NCBI GenBank assembly: GCA_963693085.1
Contig: OY856409.1
Span: forward strand, 504,699,303 to 504,763,302
Direction: 5' to 3'
Source: Alisma plantago-aquatica
Lineage: Eukaryota > Streptophyta > Magnoliopsida > Alismatales > Alismataceae
Length of the DNA: 64,000 nt
In this document: positions 24,601 through 36,989 of the stretch, one piece after another
Position numbering within the stretch: the stretch's first letter is position 1
Layout: each line of letters opens with the position of its first letter
Notes under the pieces: generated by a model
What the model was told of the DNA's origin: nothing
What the model saw: the letters and a program-made list of their open reading frames with translations, nothing else
The model's database searches: none
Translations under genes and position numbers: made by a program

Positions 24601-25163
24601 CTAATTAATATGTGTCCCGCTCCCTTCAACAGAGCAGACGTTTTTCTTCTTTACATTCTTTGTCTGTCCTTTGGTAGAGCTCCTAGTGAGCTTAGGATTT
24701 CTACTTCTTGTAGGGCCAGTGTCAACCACCTGCTCGTCCAACCCTTGGTCAAGAATGGAGAAGGGATTGTTGGGGTCGTTACCCGCTTCAACCACTAGAG
24801 AAGCAACAATAGTAGTTGTCCCTCCATCCTCCAATCCAGCCGAAGTGTCGCCACCCAGATCTAGAGTATGCTCAGCCCCTGATGTACCGACACCACTAGC
24901 TGAAGCCCCTTTGTCCACTATCGTCCCCATGTTGGCCTGGCCTGTGGTGCCGCTCTGATCATTGAGGGTGGGTGGAGTAGGGTTCCTCACAACCACTGAC
25001 CTCCTACCCTTGTCTCTCCTCGGTTGAGCAGAACGAGCTCTGCCTTGTGGTGGTTTAGATAATGGTCTAGCTCGCACTTGACGTGCTTGACAGAAATCTA
25101 AAGCCACTATCAGAGGCGTGAGGTGAATAGAATCACTCCTCTTGCTTGGACACTCTCCCATGT
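24601..25163 (-). pseudogene. LINE-2 ORF1, C-terminal part
   Basis: Downstream part of the ORF1 RNA-binding protein, open for about 190 codons. It begins at the interrupted zinc knuckle (GECPSK) and continues as a Gly/Thr/Arg-rich low-complexity tail. It is cut from its N-terminal half by the LTR-like insertion at 25164. The stop at about 24601 abuts the ORF2 start. Confidence 0.82.
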
Positions 25164-28100
25164 TGTTACACCCCGATCTCACAATTACCACTAATCATGA
25201 GATTAGGGTATAAATTGAGGATTTAACGTAATACAAAGATCACCCTTAATTTTTTCTTCTTTTTCAAACTCTTTGTTTTCTTGCATTGAACCACATAAAC
25301 TAACTTTACAAGAGAATTAAACTTTTATTTCTCTATTGTAATCTCATCATTAAAGATACACATACATACATTCATTATGTTTCTCACACTTTCATGTACA
25401 TACAACATGACAATCATTTGTATTCTCTCTTATTAAGGAAACAAACATACAAAACATCATTTACAACTCTCTCACATCTATACAAGGACCTAGAGTGACA
25501 GGGACCGATTGAACTTAATAATACTCAGACTTAACTCTTGTGGCAGATCCACTCTGATGCAATGATATCTTCTTCAAGTTCATGTGATTTCCCTAAAAAA
25601 TGTGAGTAGAGGGGTGAGCCTACCCGCTCAGTGAATGAGTACTTCAATGAAATAGTCTAAAGCACTGATATAATTACAAATATACTTTTGAGCAATTGAT
25701 ATCAATTATAACAGCAGTAAGCTTTAAGGAGTCTAATAATTGACAATCATAAATATGACAGGATACTCTAAATATCTATAAGAGTGAATCAATATATGAA
25801 ATGCTTGATTGATCATAAAGAGAACTAATAATTCAGAAACATATAAAGAATAATTGAATAACTGTAAACACTTGTTTGACCTCTCATTCATTTTATTATG
25901 CCTTGATCATATGCAGTGTACTCTACATATGAAGACTCGTAGTGCACTACGATCACATCATACAAGAATTAGCAGACACACCCGAGAAATGCTAAGTTTG
26001 ACTACTCTCCTGGTCTACAATAGGAAAATGGCTCTCTGGCCTAAACTGGACTCCTCCTCTAACCTGAGCACACATGCGGAGAGTCAAGCCACCTCTTGGC
26101 TTTTTCTATACTCTAGTGCCACCAGGATCTCTGGTTGATGTTGGACACTACATTCAAAAATTTTAGGAGACCCCCGTATACTGGTCACACTGCCAGGGTT
26201 AGGTCCCCCGTACCATCTCTTGGTACGTTCCGACCCCCGTATATTGGACGCATCGCCAGGGTAGGTCATTTCATCCCTAAGGCGCAAACCTCTCATAGGT
26301 ATTCTACGGTGTTCAGGTCTCTTAAGTCTATTATTTCATTATTCCTAGAAAACTCTTTCTACATTGTACCTTTCTCTTACTCATACTTGACTATGGTATC
26401 TCTATGGTTCCACGTCTATTTATTTGAAGTTTATAAAACAACATGTATATCATTCTAAACTTGGAAGAGTAGTATATTCAAAACACTGTAATATACTGAG
26501 TAATAAACATACTATACATACTGGCAGACTAGAATTCTTAAATAAACAGAATACATGTCAACTTGGCACTTTATACACTAGAATCATGCAATTGAACTGT
26601 TAAGCATCACCACATCTCATATTGAGAACATTGATATCACCATACTTGATTCATTGAACACCCTAACCTTAGGGTTTCATTTACCTCATTCACTTATCAC
26701 TTGGCTCTCATAAGGATTTAATATGTCATAAACATCCACTGAATACAAATTGCTTTAAACAAGTCATTTACAATCAACATATGCATGAAATCCTCAAATT
26801 GAGATAAATTAGGGTTTTCCATGCCATTCATTGAGATATTATGAATCAAAATAACATTGCATAAATAGAGTCTATGATGATAAGAAAAACAATTCAAATA
26901 GATTTCACCATATTTATTCACAAATTTCCAACTTTCCACTCATATAGGGCTTCACCCTCTTTACGATGATATCAAGAAAACACTATTCACATCACATGAA
27001 ATCCAAGATAGTGTCTGACATATATGTACTACGCATTTAGATAAACAATCATTCAAAACCAAGGGGATCTAGATAAGCAACTTTCTCTATTTACTTATAC
27101 GACAAATTTCAATCATAGACAAATTCCCTATATTTCACTTTACTCTTATAACCTCTGTGAATACTTAGGGAATTCTCATTAGAATGCATTGTATACATTT
27201 ATAATATGATTTTATCATCTGAAATTCATTCAAACAAAGGAATAATCCATTTCATATCATTTTGCAACAACTTAGAACAAATAGACAATTCAGGGTTTGT
27301 AGTCGCATACTAAGAAATTAAAGATTATGGTTGATTTAACCCATTTTCATGCAATATACTATTTAAAGGAAGTTCCCATTCACCCTAAGATGTGAAAACA
27401 CCTTAAAAACGTATCCCATATCTGAAAATATCAAATCCATATTAAATCCCTAGCAATTCACCCGATTCTTCTTCCTTTCAACTCGAAAACCCTAAAAATG
27501 AGGGATTATGAAGAAAGAGTGAGAAAAGGGGAAGTTTTGATACCATTTTGGATCAAATCATAGTAGGGATGGAATTATGACATGTGATAGAAGATTCACC
27601 ATGAAACTATATCCAAAGAAGCTAAACTTACATGATTTCATCATTCCTCAGACCGCAAAACCCTAGGTCAGCATCTCCATCAAATTTCTCATCTCAAACC
27701 CTAAATCTCTCTCTCTCTAGGATTTCATTTCGTTGGATTAAATCATGAATTATGAGAGCTGATAGTGTGTTAGGTTGACCATATAGAGCAATTCAGCTGC
27801 TTGGGTCAATTGCACTTTGACCCCTCACTAAGCTTTTTCTTATTTCAGTAGGTTTTATTTGTCATAAAAAGGTTTCTATAATTCGTGTATTTTAGAGATC
27901 AAACCTTCTCCAAAAATTATGATAATATATCATGTTCTCTATAATTGAGTTAGAAATATTTAGTTAAATTTTGAGATCATTCCAAACTTCCATTAAATAA
28001 TTAAAAATCGAATAGTGAACTGCTATCCAGAATTCTATAGAAATGTCATCTACTATAATTTGTCTACTGATAAGGTCTAAATGTATCCAACAATTATGAA

Positions 28101-28619
28101 AATTTTACATGTTGTTTAAGATTGAGTTTCAGATCACTAGTTAAAATTTAAGATCATTTGAAATTACCAATAAATAAGTAAAAATCAAACAATATTCTAC
28201 TAAACAACATTCTATCGGCATGGTCGGTTGAACTATATCTCGACCGAGAATGATTTATAAAGAACATCCAAAAATTCTGAAATTTTTCACTGAAATGCAT
28301 GATTGAGTTATAAATATTATATCCAAATTTCAATTAAATCCAAATTACATAGAGAATATTATAAATTATTTACCGTACTACTATCTTGATCAAATTCCAT
28401 ACTCATGTACCATCAAAACCCTAATTTCAACCATCTAGGGTTTATATTTTTCAAACCTTAATTTCTCAAACAATATAACACTTTACATTCTTATTAGGTT
28501 TAAACATCATAATTGAATTATCATCATTAATTAGATTTAAGAAATGATCAATCCAATTAAGCATATAATCATCTAGGTAAACCCTAGTTTACCAAATAAG
28601 CTCAGATACGGTCATAACA
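25164..28619. mobile_element. Solo-LTR-like insertion (3.46 kb) in LINE-2
   Basis: It starts TGTTACACCCC and ends GGTCATAACA, giving TGTTA...TAACA terminal inverted repeats, and holds no retroviral genes. It is flanked by degenerate 5-bp repeats CATGT (25159-25163) and CGTGC (28620-28624). Removing it with one flank restores the LINE ORF1 zinc knuckle spacing exactly, so both edges are well supported. The start resembles plant Ty3/gypsy LTRs. Contents include a run of 'acccccgtatactgg' duplicates (26165-26265) and long AT-rich sequence. Orientation is unclear; by comparison with the other LTR-like repeats here I lean to the minus strand. It is probably a solo LTR left by recombination. Confidence 0.78.
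26165..26265. repeat. Short internal duplication in the solo LTR
   Basis: 'acccccgtatactggtcac' at about 26169 recurs as 'acccccgtatattggacgc' at about 26233, each followed by 'gccagggt(t)aggt'. The GC content is higher than the surrounding LTR. The role is unknown. Confidence 0.7.
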
Positions 28620-29400
28620 CGTGCAGTGCCCAAATACCAAGCAGGAATCACAGTGATCAGGAATTTCTTCATACTTCACTTTGACCTCCCATTATCCTCC
28701 ATGAGGCAGCTCGACCACGATCAGTGGCGGCGATGCCTTCTCGGTAGAAATCTCGATGCACAGCCTGGCACACCTGAGCATGGACCCATCTGGTCTCCTA
28801 TCAATAGCCCTCGACACAGTTATAGCGTGACCAATAACATTGATGGCTCTGGCAGACCAATGCTTACCTACATAAAGTAAAGGCACCCAAACTGGCACTG
28901 TTTTAAGGGAAACTCTTCTTATGTCAGCTTCAGGTGTCCACCTTCTGACAAGGACAAGATGGTCATCGAAGAACCAAGGCCCGCCCTTGAGTGCCTTGCC
29001 GATGTCCATCTCAATGAAGAACCTCACGAGGATCAGACCGTTGACAAGGATGAAGACCTCCAAATCGCCTCTAGGCCTCCAAGTGTGAATCATCCACCCT
29101 CTGAGTTGTGGGATGTTTGCATTGGTTCCTAGCACCTGAATGATGGCCAAACATCGGTGGTAGTCGTCCATCTCTTCCATCATTGGCTCGATGAATTTGG
29201 TCCATGTACTCTCATCATTCTCCTTGAAGAATGGCTCCTTGGGATCAGCAAACACTGTGCCGCTAATCCTTCCAGGGTTTCCATTGACCATCTTCGCCCA
29301 ATCGCGAGCCACTATGAAATTCTCCCCCGGAGTGCTCTAGACAGATGGCACAGTCGGCGGGTTTGTCACAGCCTGCCATCTGGCAGGGGGTTCACCCATC
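28620..29400 (-). pseudogene. LINE-2 ORF1, N-terminal part (DUF4283)
   Basis: ORF1 opens at the ATG near 29400 (MGEPPARWQAV), meets a TAG at about 29340, then is open for 206 codons (29312-28692). That part contains a DUF4283-type RNA-binding region, residues ~35-130, including IGKALKGGPWFFDDHLVLV, and the linked LKTVPVWVPLLY segment. After a TAA at 28694 the frame continues through VKYEEIPDHCDSCLVFGHC, the first half of the zinc knuckle, and is then cut by the LTR insertion. Two internal stops make it a pseudogene independently of the insertion. Confidence 0.85.
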
Positions 29401-29669
29401 GCTGCCTCCTATCCAAAGCTCAAGTGACACATGCTATCCACTGTCGTCGGCCTGCCGAGTAAAGTGGCGATATGTCCCACCACCGAGGTAGGTGGCCCCG
29501 ACCGCCGTGGAGCTAGTAGCTGGGGGAGGGGGCCCGAGGGGGTGGCGCCTCTCCCACAGAGGGGAGAAACAGGGGTGCGAACCCTAGAGAGAAGGTAGAG
29601 CCTCCATCCTAGAGAGAGAATGGGGGTGACAAGATGTTGATATTAACTTAGTTCAATAAATGTTCTTCC

Positions 29670-29684
29670 GTCCCTTCATAACCT
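29670..29684. repeat. Target-site duplication of LINE-2, right copy
   Basis: GTCCCTTCATAACCT; differs at one base from 21065-21079. The LINE 5' leader (29400-29669) lies between ORF1 and this site. Confidence 0.85.
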
Positions 29685-31589
29685 AATAGCATTATATAAG
29701 TTCACAATGTCACTAATCATTACATGCATCCATTAATATCAAGAATGGACTTACTGCAAGTTTGAAATCAGACCTTACAACCCATCCTAGTAAATCTATC
29801 ATATTTTTGGATTTCAATAAAGTATATTTATTTAAACTTTTGACTTACAAATATCTGGTAATTATTTATTTACGTAATTTTAATGAACTAGATTTTCATG
29901 AAAAAATCACTGCAAAAAGTGACCTCCTTAACTTGAATTATATTTTGGAGTATAAAATAATGAAATTATAATAGAGTAGGACCACCAAACCAACACAATG
30001 ATCACCATTGAGATGAAACCACAATGCAAATGACTGAGATGCCCTAGTTGGCATCACAAAAAGAAAACAAAATCTAGGGCATAACTGATGTTCCACCCCT
30101 TGATTGTCAAAGAGAATCTTGTAGGAGGTCTAGTACCATAGCCACAACCCCCTTAGTCAGTATCAACCCACAAGGGAATCTTCAAAATTAGGTTCCCCAA
30201 CCTCTTGCAAACTCAATGACCCCTTATGTGGGTCTTGAGGTGGTCATAGGATAGAAACAACTATTCCTCCGTGAAAGTTGGAGAAACAAAAGTTGGGGCC
30301 ATGAACAGGCAGAAAGCAACAAGAACAAACTACCAGAATTGTCTCCTTGTTGATCAGTGAAACATTTGGCAGGTAAAACTATAAGAATTGTTAAGATAAA
30401 CTTGATAAAAAACCATGGGATTTTAGTACCAATATAAAAGGGCAATGTAGCATGCCTACCTTGGTGTCAAATTGACAGAGTCAACAACTTTTAAAGGGAG
30501 CAATGAGGATTATTGAGGCTTATTTGAAGGAGTGGTGGATGGAGATGCCATAACAGACTCTAGGTGATGGCTGGGAGAAGGTGAATATCATAAATCTATA
30601 AGAGACTCCATGACTCTCATAAGAGTTCAACTACATTGATGTGTTTGTAAAGATGGTTGAGGGGGAGTTTGGTTTTCTAGTGAGAGGCTAAAAAGGAAAT
30701 GGTGGTTGTAAGGAAAAAATATTCATGTAATAAAGAAACAAAGAGAACATGGTTTGTCAAGGGGGTTATAGGTGGCGATGAACATCATTCTAGGATTTCG
30801 TCATTGCAAAATAGAGAGACAAAGGTACATATAGCTGTTACTCACCCTGCTATTGATTGGAGTGGGGGATTACTAGAGATTAGGGAGAAGCATCTAACTC
30901 AAGTGTTATGGGCCATGAGTAGAATCTGAAGGATAGGAGGTGGAATATGGAATAACCACTATCTAATCAAGATCTAGCAGCCCTAAGAGGAGTCTAGCTG
31001 ATCAATGATTCATGTATTGGGATTAAAACTTGAGTCACTGAGATATTAATGGAAGTTTACCAAATCAAATGAATCGACTGGATCAAATAATCCTAATGTG
31101 GTTAACATTTTCATTATATCTATTGAGTGAGAAAACACTACCCAAATGACATGAAATTTATTTTATTGGATAATCAAATTTAAAGATTCTAGATTCTACT
31201 GCTATTTTAATTTTTAGAATTATATTACATTTAAATGTGTATTAAGTATTCATGTGGGAAATTTATTCTACTTAACAAACAATTACTATATGAATTTTTT
31301 GTTTCTCCTTTATACTTCATCCACTAACCACATGTTGATTCTAGAGTCACACATTAGGGTGAAACTATATTAAATGGTGAATTTGTAAAATCAATCCCAA
31401 TAAAGACTTTATTGCTCAACTGATCCTAAAACTTCATGTAAATGGATATTTATCATTTAATTTTAATTTTAGACTTTGAATTCTCTTAATTTATCTAAGT
31501 TAGGGTAAAGGAACATAATATTATCCATAATAAAAAATGGGTCTAGTTTAATTATGATCCTAGATATGGGTATTTTATAGGTAGTGTTT
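29685..31589. other. No gene recognised
   Basis: AT-rich sequence. The 76-codon ORF at 30699-30929 and the 69-codon ORF at 29762-29971 have no recognisable domain and no support from context. No terminal repeats were found. Confidence 0.4.
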
Positions 31590-32275
31590 TCTTGGTGCTA
31601 TTTTCTAGCACATTTTCTCACTATGATGTGTTGTAGTTTTCGGGAATAAATACTTACTACTATTGGTTTTCTATTCTTCTCTTTTTTTGTGTTTTTATGA
31701 GGGTTTACAATTTTGATATTTTCTGGATGGAGTTTTGAGAGATGAATTCTTTTTTTTTCTTTTTGAAATATGGATATCTTATTGACCCTTTTAACCATTT
31801 TAGGTAGCCTAGTGTTTTGAAAAATGAATACAATACTTGAATGAACCTTTGCAAATTCTCAAATGAGGTTTGGTGTTACAGTTTCTTGGCGGTTGCTTGG
31901 TTGATAATTCTTTTATTGTGGGTGTTGTTTATAGGGGTTGGATATGAGGTTTAGCATTTATGATTTACAAAAAATGGTTGATGAGTTTATGAGGGATTCC
32001 TTTTGAATATAATTATTTCTTACTTCGGAGGATTTCTTGTGTTTAAGGGTGGCAAGGTGCGGTTTGTGTTGGCAGAAATTTCTTAGTGCTATTTTCTCAG
32101 ACAAATTCTCACTATAGTATTCTTGGAAAACTACTTACCATAGTTGGTTTTCTTTGCTTGTTTTTGTTATCTATTTCTATGAGGGTTGATTGTTAGATAT
32201 TTTCTGGATGGATTTTGAGAGGATGGATATTTGATTGACCCATTAAACCATTTTTATGACCTATTTTGGATGGGG
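31590..32275. repeat. Tandem ~480-bp repeat units, cluster 2
   Basis: Same family as 19195-19990 and same orientation. 'tgctattttct..aca(a/t)tttctcactat' occurs at about 31597 and 32078, a period of about 481 bp. Landmarks 'gatattttctggatgga(g)ttttgaga', 'ttgacc...aaccatttt' and 'ttctcaaatgaggtttggtgtt' recur in order. Between these clusters lie 11.6 kb, including all of LINE-2. Confidence 0.72.
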
Positions 32276-32900
32276 ATGGATATGAAAGAACCCCTTCCGT
32301 AAATGGAATCTCATATAAGCTGTTTTTCATACTATGCAAACAAGAAATATACATTCTAAGTGAGAAATGCATTATAAAGTAGGTATCGATAACTTCATGA
32401 TTTTCCATATGTTTGATTATACATATATGAAATGTTACATACTAAAAGAAAAAAAATTGTTAAAATAGTTGTTATGGACTACTTCATCTCTTTCTAGATG
32501 TTTGATAATTATAGCATAACCTTTCATATACACATGTTTCACCTTTAATTGGATTATGTTAAAAATGAAAAGATAGATTTATAGTGAGACATCAATCTAC
32601 TTCTTTTATATAAAAATAAACTAATCTATGAAGAAACTATAAATAAATAGTCTGAACTATAAGAGAGACTATGATACTAAATAATATGATAATTCTTATG
32701 ATTATAAAGATTAGAAATTTGTCAATTTAAGCAAGAAAATAGTGTAACAATGCAGTTGGGCTGATATGTGCCATGATAAATTAAATCCAATCTCATCCTA
32801 ACAAGAAAAGGTTAATAAGTCTAAATATCATAATAAAAAGGAACTTAATTCTTTTAGCAAGATGGTATCTTATTTTATTTACAACAAATATGGATCATAC
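32276..32900. other. No gene recognised
   Basis: AT-rich, with no ORF of note and no terminal or tandem repeats visible. Confidence 0.4.
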
Positions 32901-33200
32901 TAAATTTGTGGGGACCATCTCACTATGTAGTTAACAAGTGGAGAGATTTCATCACTTATGATCCCATGCAAGAAGAGGAAGATTGATTTATTATGAGAAA
33001 CTCAAGTATATCCATTGCGGTTGGTGTAAATAATGGACACCCTCATAACACTATATATAATTCTTTACAAAGTATAGACATATATTATAAACAATGTACA
33101 ATAAGGCAATTAATAAACAATGTACATTAATAAAAGTAATTAGCAACATACATTTCGACAAGTAATTAGCAGCATACATTATTTCTTGACACCCCCACAA
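32900..33200 (-). mobile_element. Probable short 3' LTR and polypurine tract of a copia element
   Basis: On the minus strand the copia RNase H end (below) is followed at about 33200-33187 by 'agcttgtgggggtgtc', a typical copia polypurine tract. Short LTR-like sequence then follows with 'aatgtatg(c/t)tgctaattac' twice and a TATA-like 'attatatatagtg' near 33050. The far end of the LTR cannot be fixed. Confidence 0.45.
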
Positions 33201-34285
33201 GCTAAGTGTGGGATTAGATCAAACACATTATAAGAGCTGAAAAACTCAAATGAAGGATGTGCAAGACCCTTGGTAAAAATCAGCAAGATGGAAAGAAGAA
33301 GGTATAAATTGTACTAGGAGCTTGCTAGCACAAAATTGTTCACACACATAATATTAGTCAATATCAATGTGTTTGATTCTTTTGTGTGACATTAGATTCT
33401 TGGGTCACAAAAATAGCACTTTTATTGTCACAAAGGAGCACTGGTGGTCTAATGGAAGAGTCTGCAGATGGTGTAGAAGGTGAGCGAACTAAATGAGTTT
33501 AATAGAAACATTTGCTAATGCATGTTATTCTAATTCACGATCGAGTGGGCCAATGTTAGTTATTTATTAGCACTCTAGAGATAAGATTATCACTTAACAA
33601 AATCACGTACCTATACATGGACCTACAAAGTTAATACATTGTGCCTAATCAACATAAGTATAGCCAAGAATTATAAATGTAGAGGAAGATTGAGTGTTTT
33701 TTAGGATGAAATGGATCATTCCCCGAACATGACTAAGAATGTGTTGTACCAGCCAAAAATGATCCTATGTTGGATTTTAAAAAAATTGGCTAACTGAATT
33801 CACTACGTAAGAAAGATCTAGCCGAGTGATGGTCATGTATATAAGGGCCCCAACCAGAGAGCAATATTAGCTGTTATCTGATAAAGGAGGACTTTCTTAT
33901 GAAGTAGGGGAGTGTGAATAATGTCGGCCTTCAACATGTGTGAGCGTTCTAGAATATCCCAAGCAGACTAGGCTTGTACCTAGAAAATACCATCAACAAT
34001 ATGTGTTAATGTAAGAACAAGGCAATAGTTTGAGTGCCCAATGTCGTTGGTTGTGAGCTTAGAAGTTTTACACTAAATGAAGTAGTGAATGAGGGTAAAA
34101 TTTGTTCCTATGACAATAGTATTGCCAACATATGCAAACAGACACGACAAGTTAGTTTCCAAGGAAAAAAATATAACAAACTATCACTAGACTGCAATGA
34201 AAATCATGATGAAGTAAATAAGCATTGAATCTTTGGAACCAAGCCCTGAGATCTTACATTAGTCCATAGAGATCTATGTAGAATC
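33200..34285 (-). pseudogene. Copia pol: reverse transcriptase C-half plus RNase H
   Basis: Read on the minus strand from 34285: LYGLM*DLRAWFQRFNAYLLHH matches the copia RT motif LYGLKQAPRAWF. The catalytic box near 34130 reads YVGN in place of YVDD. ERSHMLKADIIHTPL follows (about 33930), then RNase H CDNKSAIFVTQE with QTH (about 33400), and FTKGLAH near 33270. It has many stops and frameshifts. The missing N-half of this RT lies at 62016-62420 in the same orientation, ending where this piece begins. The + strand ORF at 34034-34228 is only its shadow. Confidence 0.8.
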
Positions 34286-34299
34286 AATTATGATGAAGT

Positions 34300-36070
34300 G
34301 GATTTTCACAACTCTTGATCTAATTATTGAATTTTCCTCTTCAAAGTTCCTCATATCAAACCCTTCTCAATTTCACTCTACTTCATAATTTAATTAACAC
34401 AATATAATGTGTGAGATTCAAATTGAAAATATGATGATCAATTCAAATAATAAGTGCATTTTGACATCAAACCCTAACTAAAATAAGTTATACATCTTGT
34501 TGATCAAACCAGGATCTATGGACATGGTCTATTTCCCCAAATTTTTGAATTTGTTCTTCTCTCAATAATGATCCTTTAGTCAAATTTTAGATTTTATATG
34601 AATTGGAAATCCCATTAAATTGTTATTAATTTTAAAGTTGTGGATTAGAAAACTATTATAATTAATATTTATATAGACTTTTCCATGTAACCAGTCCAGT
34701 TTAGCCCCTCACAACAATTAGCAGACCTCTGATCAGGTACTGTGGATTTGTGGCTTGATCGAGTGGCTTGCCCATCATTTTCTACCTCTAATAATCAAGA
34801 GGGAAAATACACAAGATCTTTGGTCATTTCACCACCTTCCAGGACATTTTCACTTTTTTACATCCTTGCCAATCTCTCTCGCATTGAACTAACCTTGGTT
34901 GATCCTTGTTTGAACAATTTCCATGCTCTGAGGTGGAGGATTCAAACTTTCCTCCTCTCTTCTCTCACTCCACAGCCATGAAAACTTGGGAAGGCAAAAC
35001 AAGTTCTAAGCCTGACATATAAAACCACCCTCAACATCTCATGTGTCATACCTTAACCTTCATCACATTTCCCATTCTAAGATTCAACCCTATATCCCTC
35101 CTTCCTCCTCCTAATCCTTTGCTAATTTTTGCAGCACATCCATAAAGCTACTTTTGGGCATTTTTGATGGAGCCACCACTCCCAATCTTGAACCCCCTTT
35201 GAGTCTAGAGGGCCAAGGAATACCTAGACAACACCTTCATGTGGCTCTTACAGACCTCACATGATCCTATGTCCCCGCTTTTCGGTAAGGGCACCACCAC
35301 CACAGCCCCACCCTACCACACAACTTAGGTGGGTGCGAGACATAAACTCCCTACTACTGATCCTTGACCCAGTCAACACTTGACCTAAATCCAATGACCT
35401 AACTTTTATCACAAATAATGTAATTATCTCCACTCAAATGAGAAAAGGGAATAAATGTCCTAAATTTTGAAAAATCCTTGAATCTTATTTCATTTTGCAT
35501 ATGTTTAAATTATTTAATGTCCATATTTTGTGCAAGTATTCTTCATAGACGTAGAGTTGACCAAGGAAAGTAATTTCAATGATGATGTTGATCCAAATTC
35601 AGATCTTGATCCCACTTAATTATGATAATGGACATAGAACATGATGATATTGGTGAACTTAGAGTTTTGTCTCTAAGGTGACCAAGTTAGAATCAAACAC
35701 TTGATATTGACAATATAGATGAATTTTGGTCTCAGAATGTCAACTGATGATAATAAGAGATGGATACAAATTAGGGTCACATTAGTAATTAAACACCCAA
35801 GACATAATCTTTGAAATCTATTTTGGAATCACCTCAATTGTTGATCCATGTGTGTGGATTTAAATGATAGGAAACCTGGCCTACGCTAACTCATGTTCCC
35901 AAGATCTAATCTTTCAAACAAATAAGATACACTTTATCCTTCTATTAGAAATTATCTGCGGTATTGATTGGTTGTATATAATATACAAGTATGAGTCACT
36001 AAAATCCACTTAATATTATAGTCTGAACTAAGTGAATCTTATGATACCTTTTCTATTTTTCCACACACAC
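34300..36070. repeat. Dispersed ~1.8-kb repeat X, copy 1
   Basis: Collinear with 47110-48990 over its whole length. Shared landmarks in order are 'ttgatctaattatt', 'acttcataatttaattaa', 'gttttggattagaaaac', 'ttttgcagcaca', 'ccttcatgtggctc', 'cttatgatac(c)ttttctattttt'. A TATA-like 'cctataaaacc/acatataaaacc' is conserved in both, upstream of 'ttttgcagcaca', suggesting a transcribed non-autonomous element or LTR in + orientation. It has no coding capacity. Homology resumes after the microsatellite/MITE block at about 36780-36900. Confidence 0.72.
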
Positions 36071-36075
36071 AAAAA

Positions 36076-36079
36076 TATA

Positions 36080-36124
<45 letters not shown>

Positions 36125-36229
36125 GTGTGTGTGTCTATATATATATGCATATATATACACATATATATAGATATACATATATATATATACATATATATAT
36201 ACACACATATATGTATATATATACATATA

Positions 36230-36285
<56 letters not shown>
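36076..36285. repeat. (TA)n-rich microsatellite block
   Basis: About 210 bp of TA runs interrupted by short GT, AC and TATACA words, directly left of MITE-A. The Tyr/Ile-rich ORFs on both strands are artefacts. Confidence 0.95.
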
Positions 36286-36288
<3 letters not shown>

Positions 36289-36696
36289 GTTATGAACTGT
36301 GTACCGATCGGTACATGCAACTTATGTGTACTGGCCATTAAATGGCATATAGATACTTCACTAATCCAATACAATTATATGGATGTAGTCAAAATTATTT
36401 AGATTAAATGTGTTTAAAATATCACAACCATTTCATATGTATATCATGATATATAACAATATATCATTCGACGGTTCTTGTAATTTTAGCAAGTTACCGT
36501 TGATCAGAAAAAAATACATTTTCTTTAACCAGATGATCTATGAATGAAATATTGACGTGATATTGTATACACATGTTATCTATGGGGTATGCAACACATC
36601 CATAAGGTTAGATTATTCATAAGAATTGTGCAATCTTCATAAATGAAGATGGGTACACATAAGATACATGTACTCAAGTACACAATTCTTTTACCC
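36286..36696. mobile_element. MITE-A: 411-bp inverted-repeat element in a TA microsatellite
   Basis: The ends form imperfect terminal inverted repeats of about 45 bp. Left is GGGGTTATGAACTGTGTAC...CTTATGTGTAC; right, reversed, is GGGTAAAAGAATTGTGTAC...CTTATGTGTAC. It has no ORF. TA runs flank both sides, so the target was probably a (TA)n tract, like the rice Micron elements that sit in TA microsatellites. The superfamily is not assignable: a TA duplication cannot be told from the microsatellite. Confidence 0.78.
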
Positions 36697-36744
<48 letters not shown>

Positions 36745-36782
36745 CTGTGTGTGTCTGTGAGTGTGTGTGTGTGTGTTTGTGT
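36697..36782. repeat. (TA)n(GT)n microsatellite right of MITE-A
   Basis: About 10 TA pairs, then GT repeats with TCTG interruptions. Beyond it homology to repeat X copy 2 (49805-49900) resumes with 'agtccacatctttgggtgta'. Confidence 0.92.
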
Positions 36783-36989
36783 GTTGTTTTCCAAAAACCT
36801 TGAACTTAGTCATAAATAAACATTTTATAATGATAATGGATGCAACGAAGTCCACATCTTTGGGTGTAAGTAGGGTTGAATGCACAAGTTTTATCAGTAA
36901 TCATCTCACTCCCTTACTAAAATTTGAAGAATAAAACTACCATTCCAAACACACTCAAAGGTATATTGGAATAGGTGCAAAATTTTCAA

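Larger units (their letters stand above)
21080..29669 (-). mobile_element. LINE-2: plant L1-type element split by an LTR insertion
   Basis: The flanks carry a 15-bp target duplication with one mismatch: GTCTCTTCATAACCT at 21065-21079 and GTCCCTTCATAACCT at 29670-29684. A T-run at 21079-21085 marks the 3' end. ORF1 lies at 29400-28620 plus 25163-24601, and ORF2 at about 24597-21455. A 3456-bp insertion (25164-28619) splits ORF1. Without it the LINE is about 5.1 kb. No RNase H domain is seen after the zf-RVT region, unlike LINE-1 and LINE-3, so this belongs to another L1 subgroup. Confidence 0.9.

Noticed and set aside
30699..30929. 76-codon ORF as a small gene
   Set aside because: No recognisable domain, no homolog in the window and no regulatory context.
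34034..34228. 64-codon + strand ORF
   Set aside because: It is the antisense shadow of the copia RT fragment read on the minus strand.
36032..36402. Long Tyr/Ile/His ORFs over microsatellites (also 19432-19728, 48930-49244, 49487-50024)
   Set aside because: They encode only dinucleotide repeats and have no conserved flanking protein.
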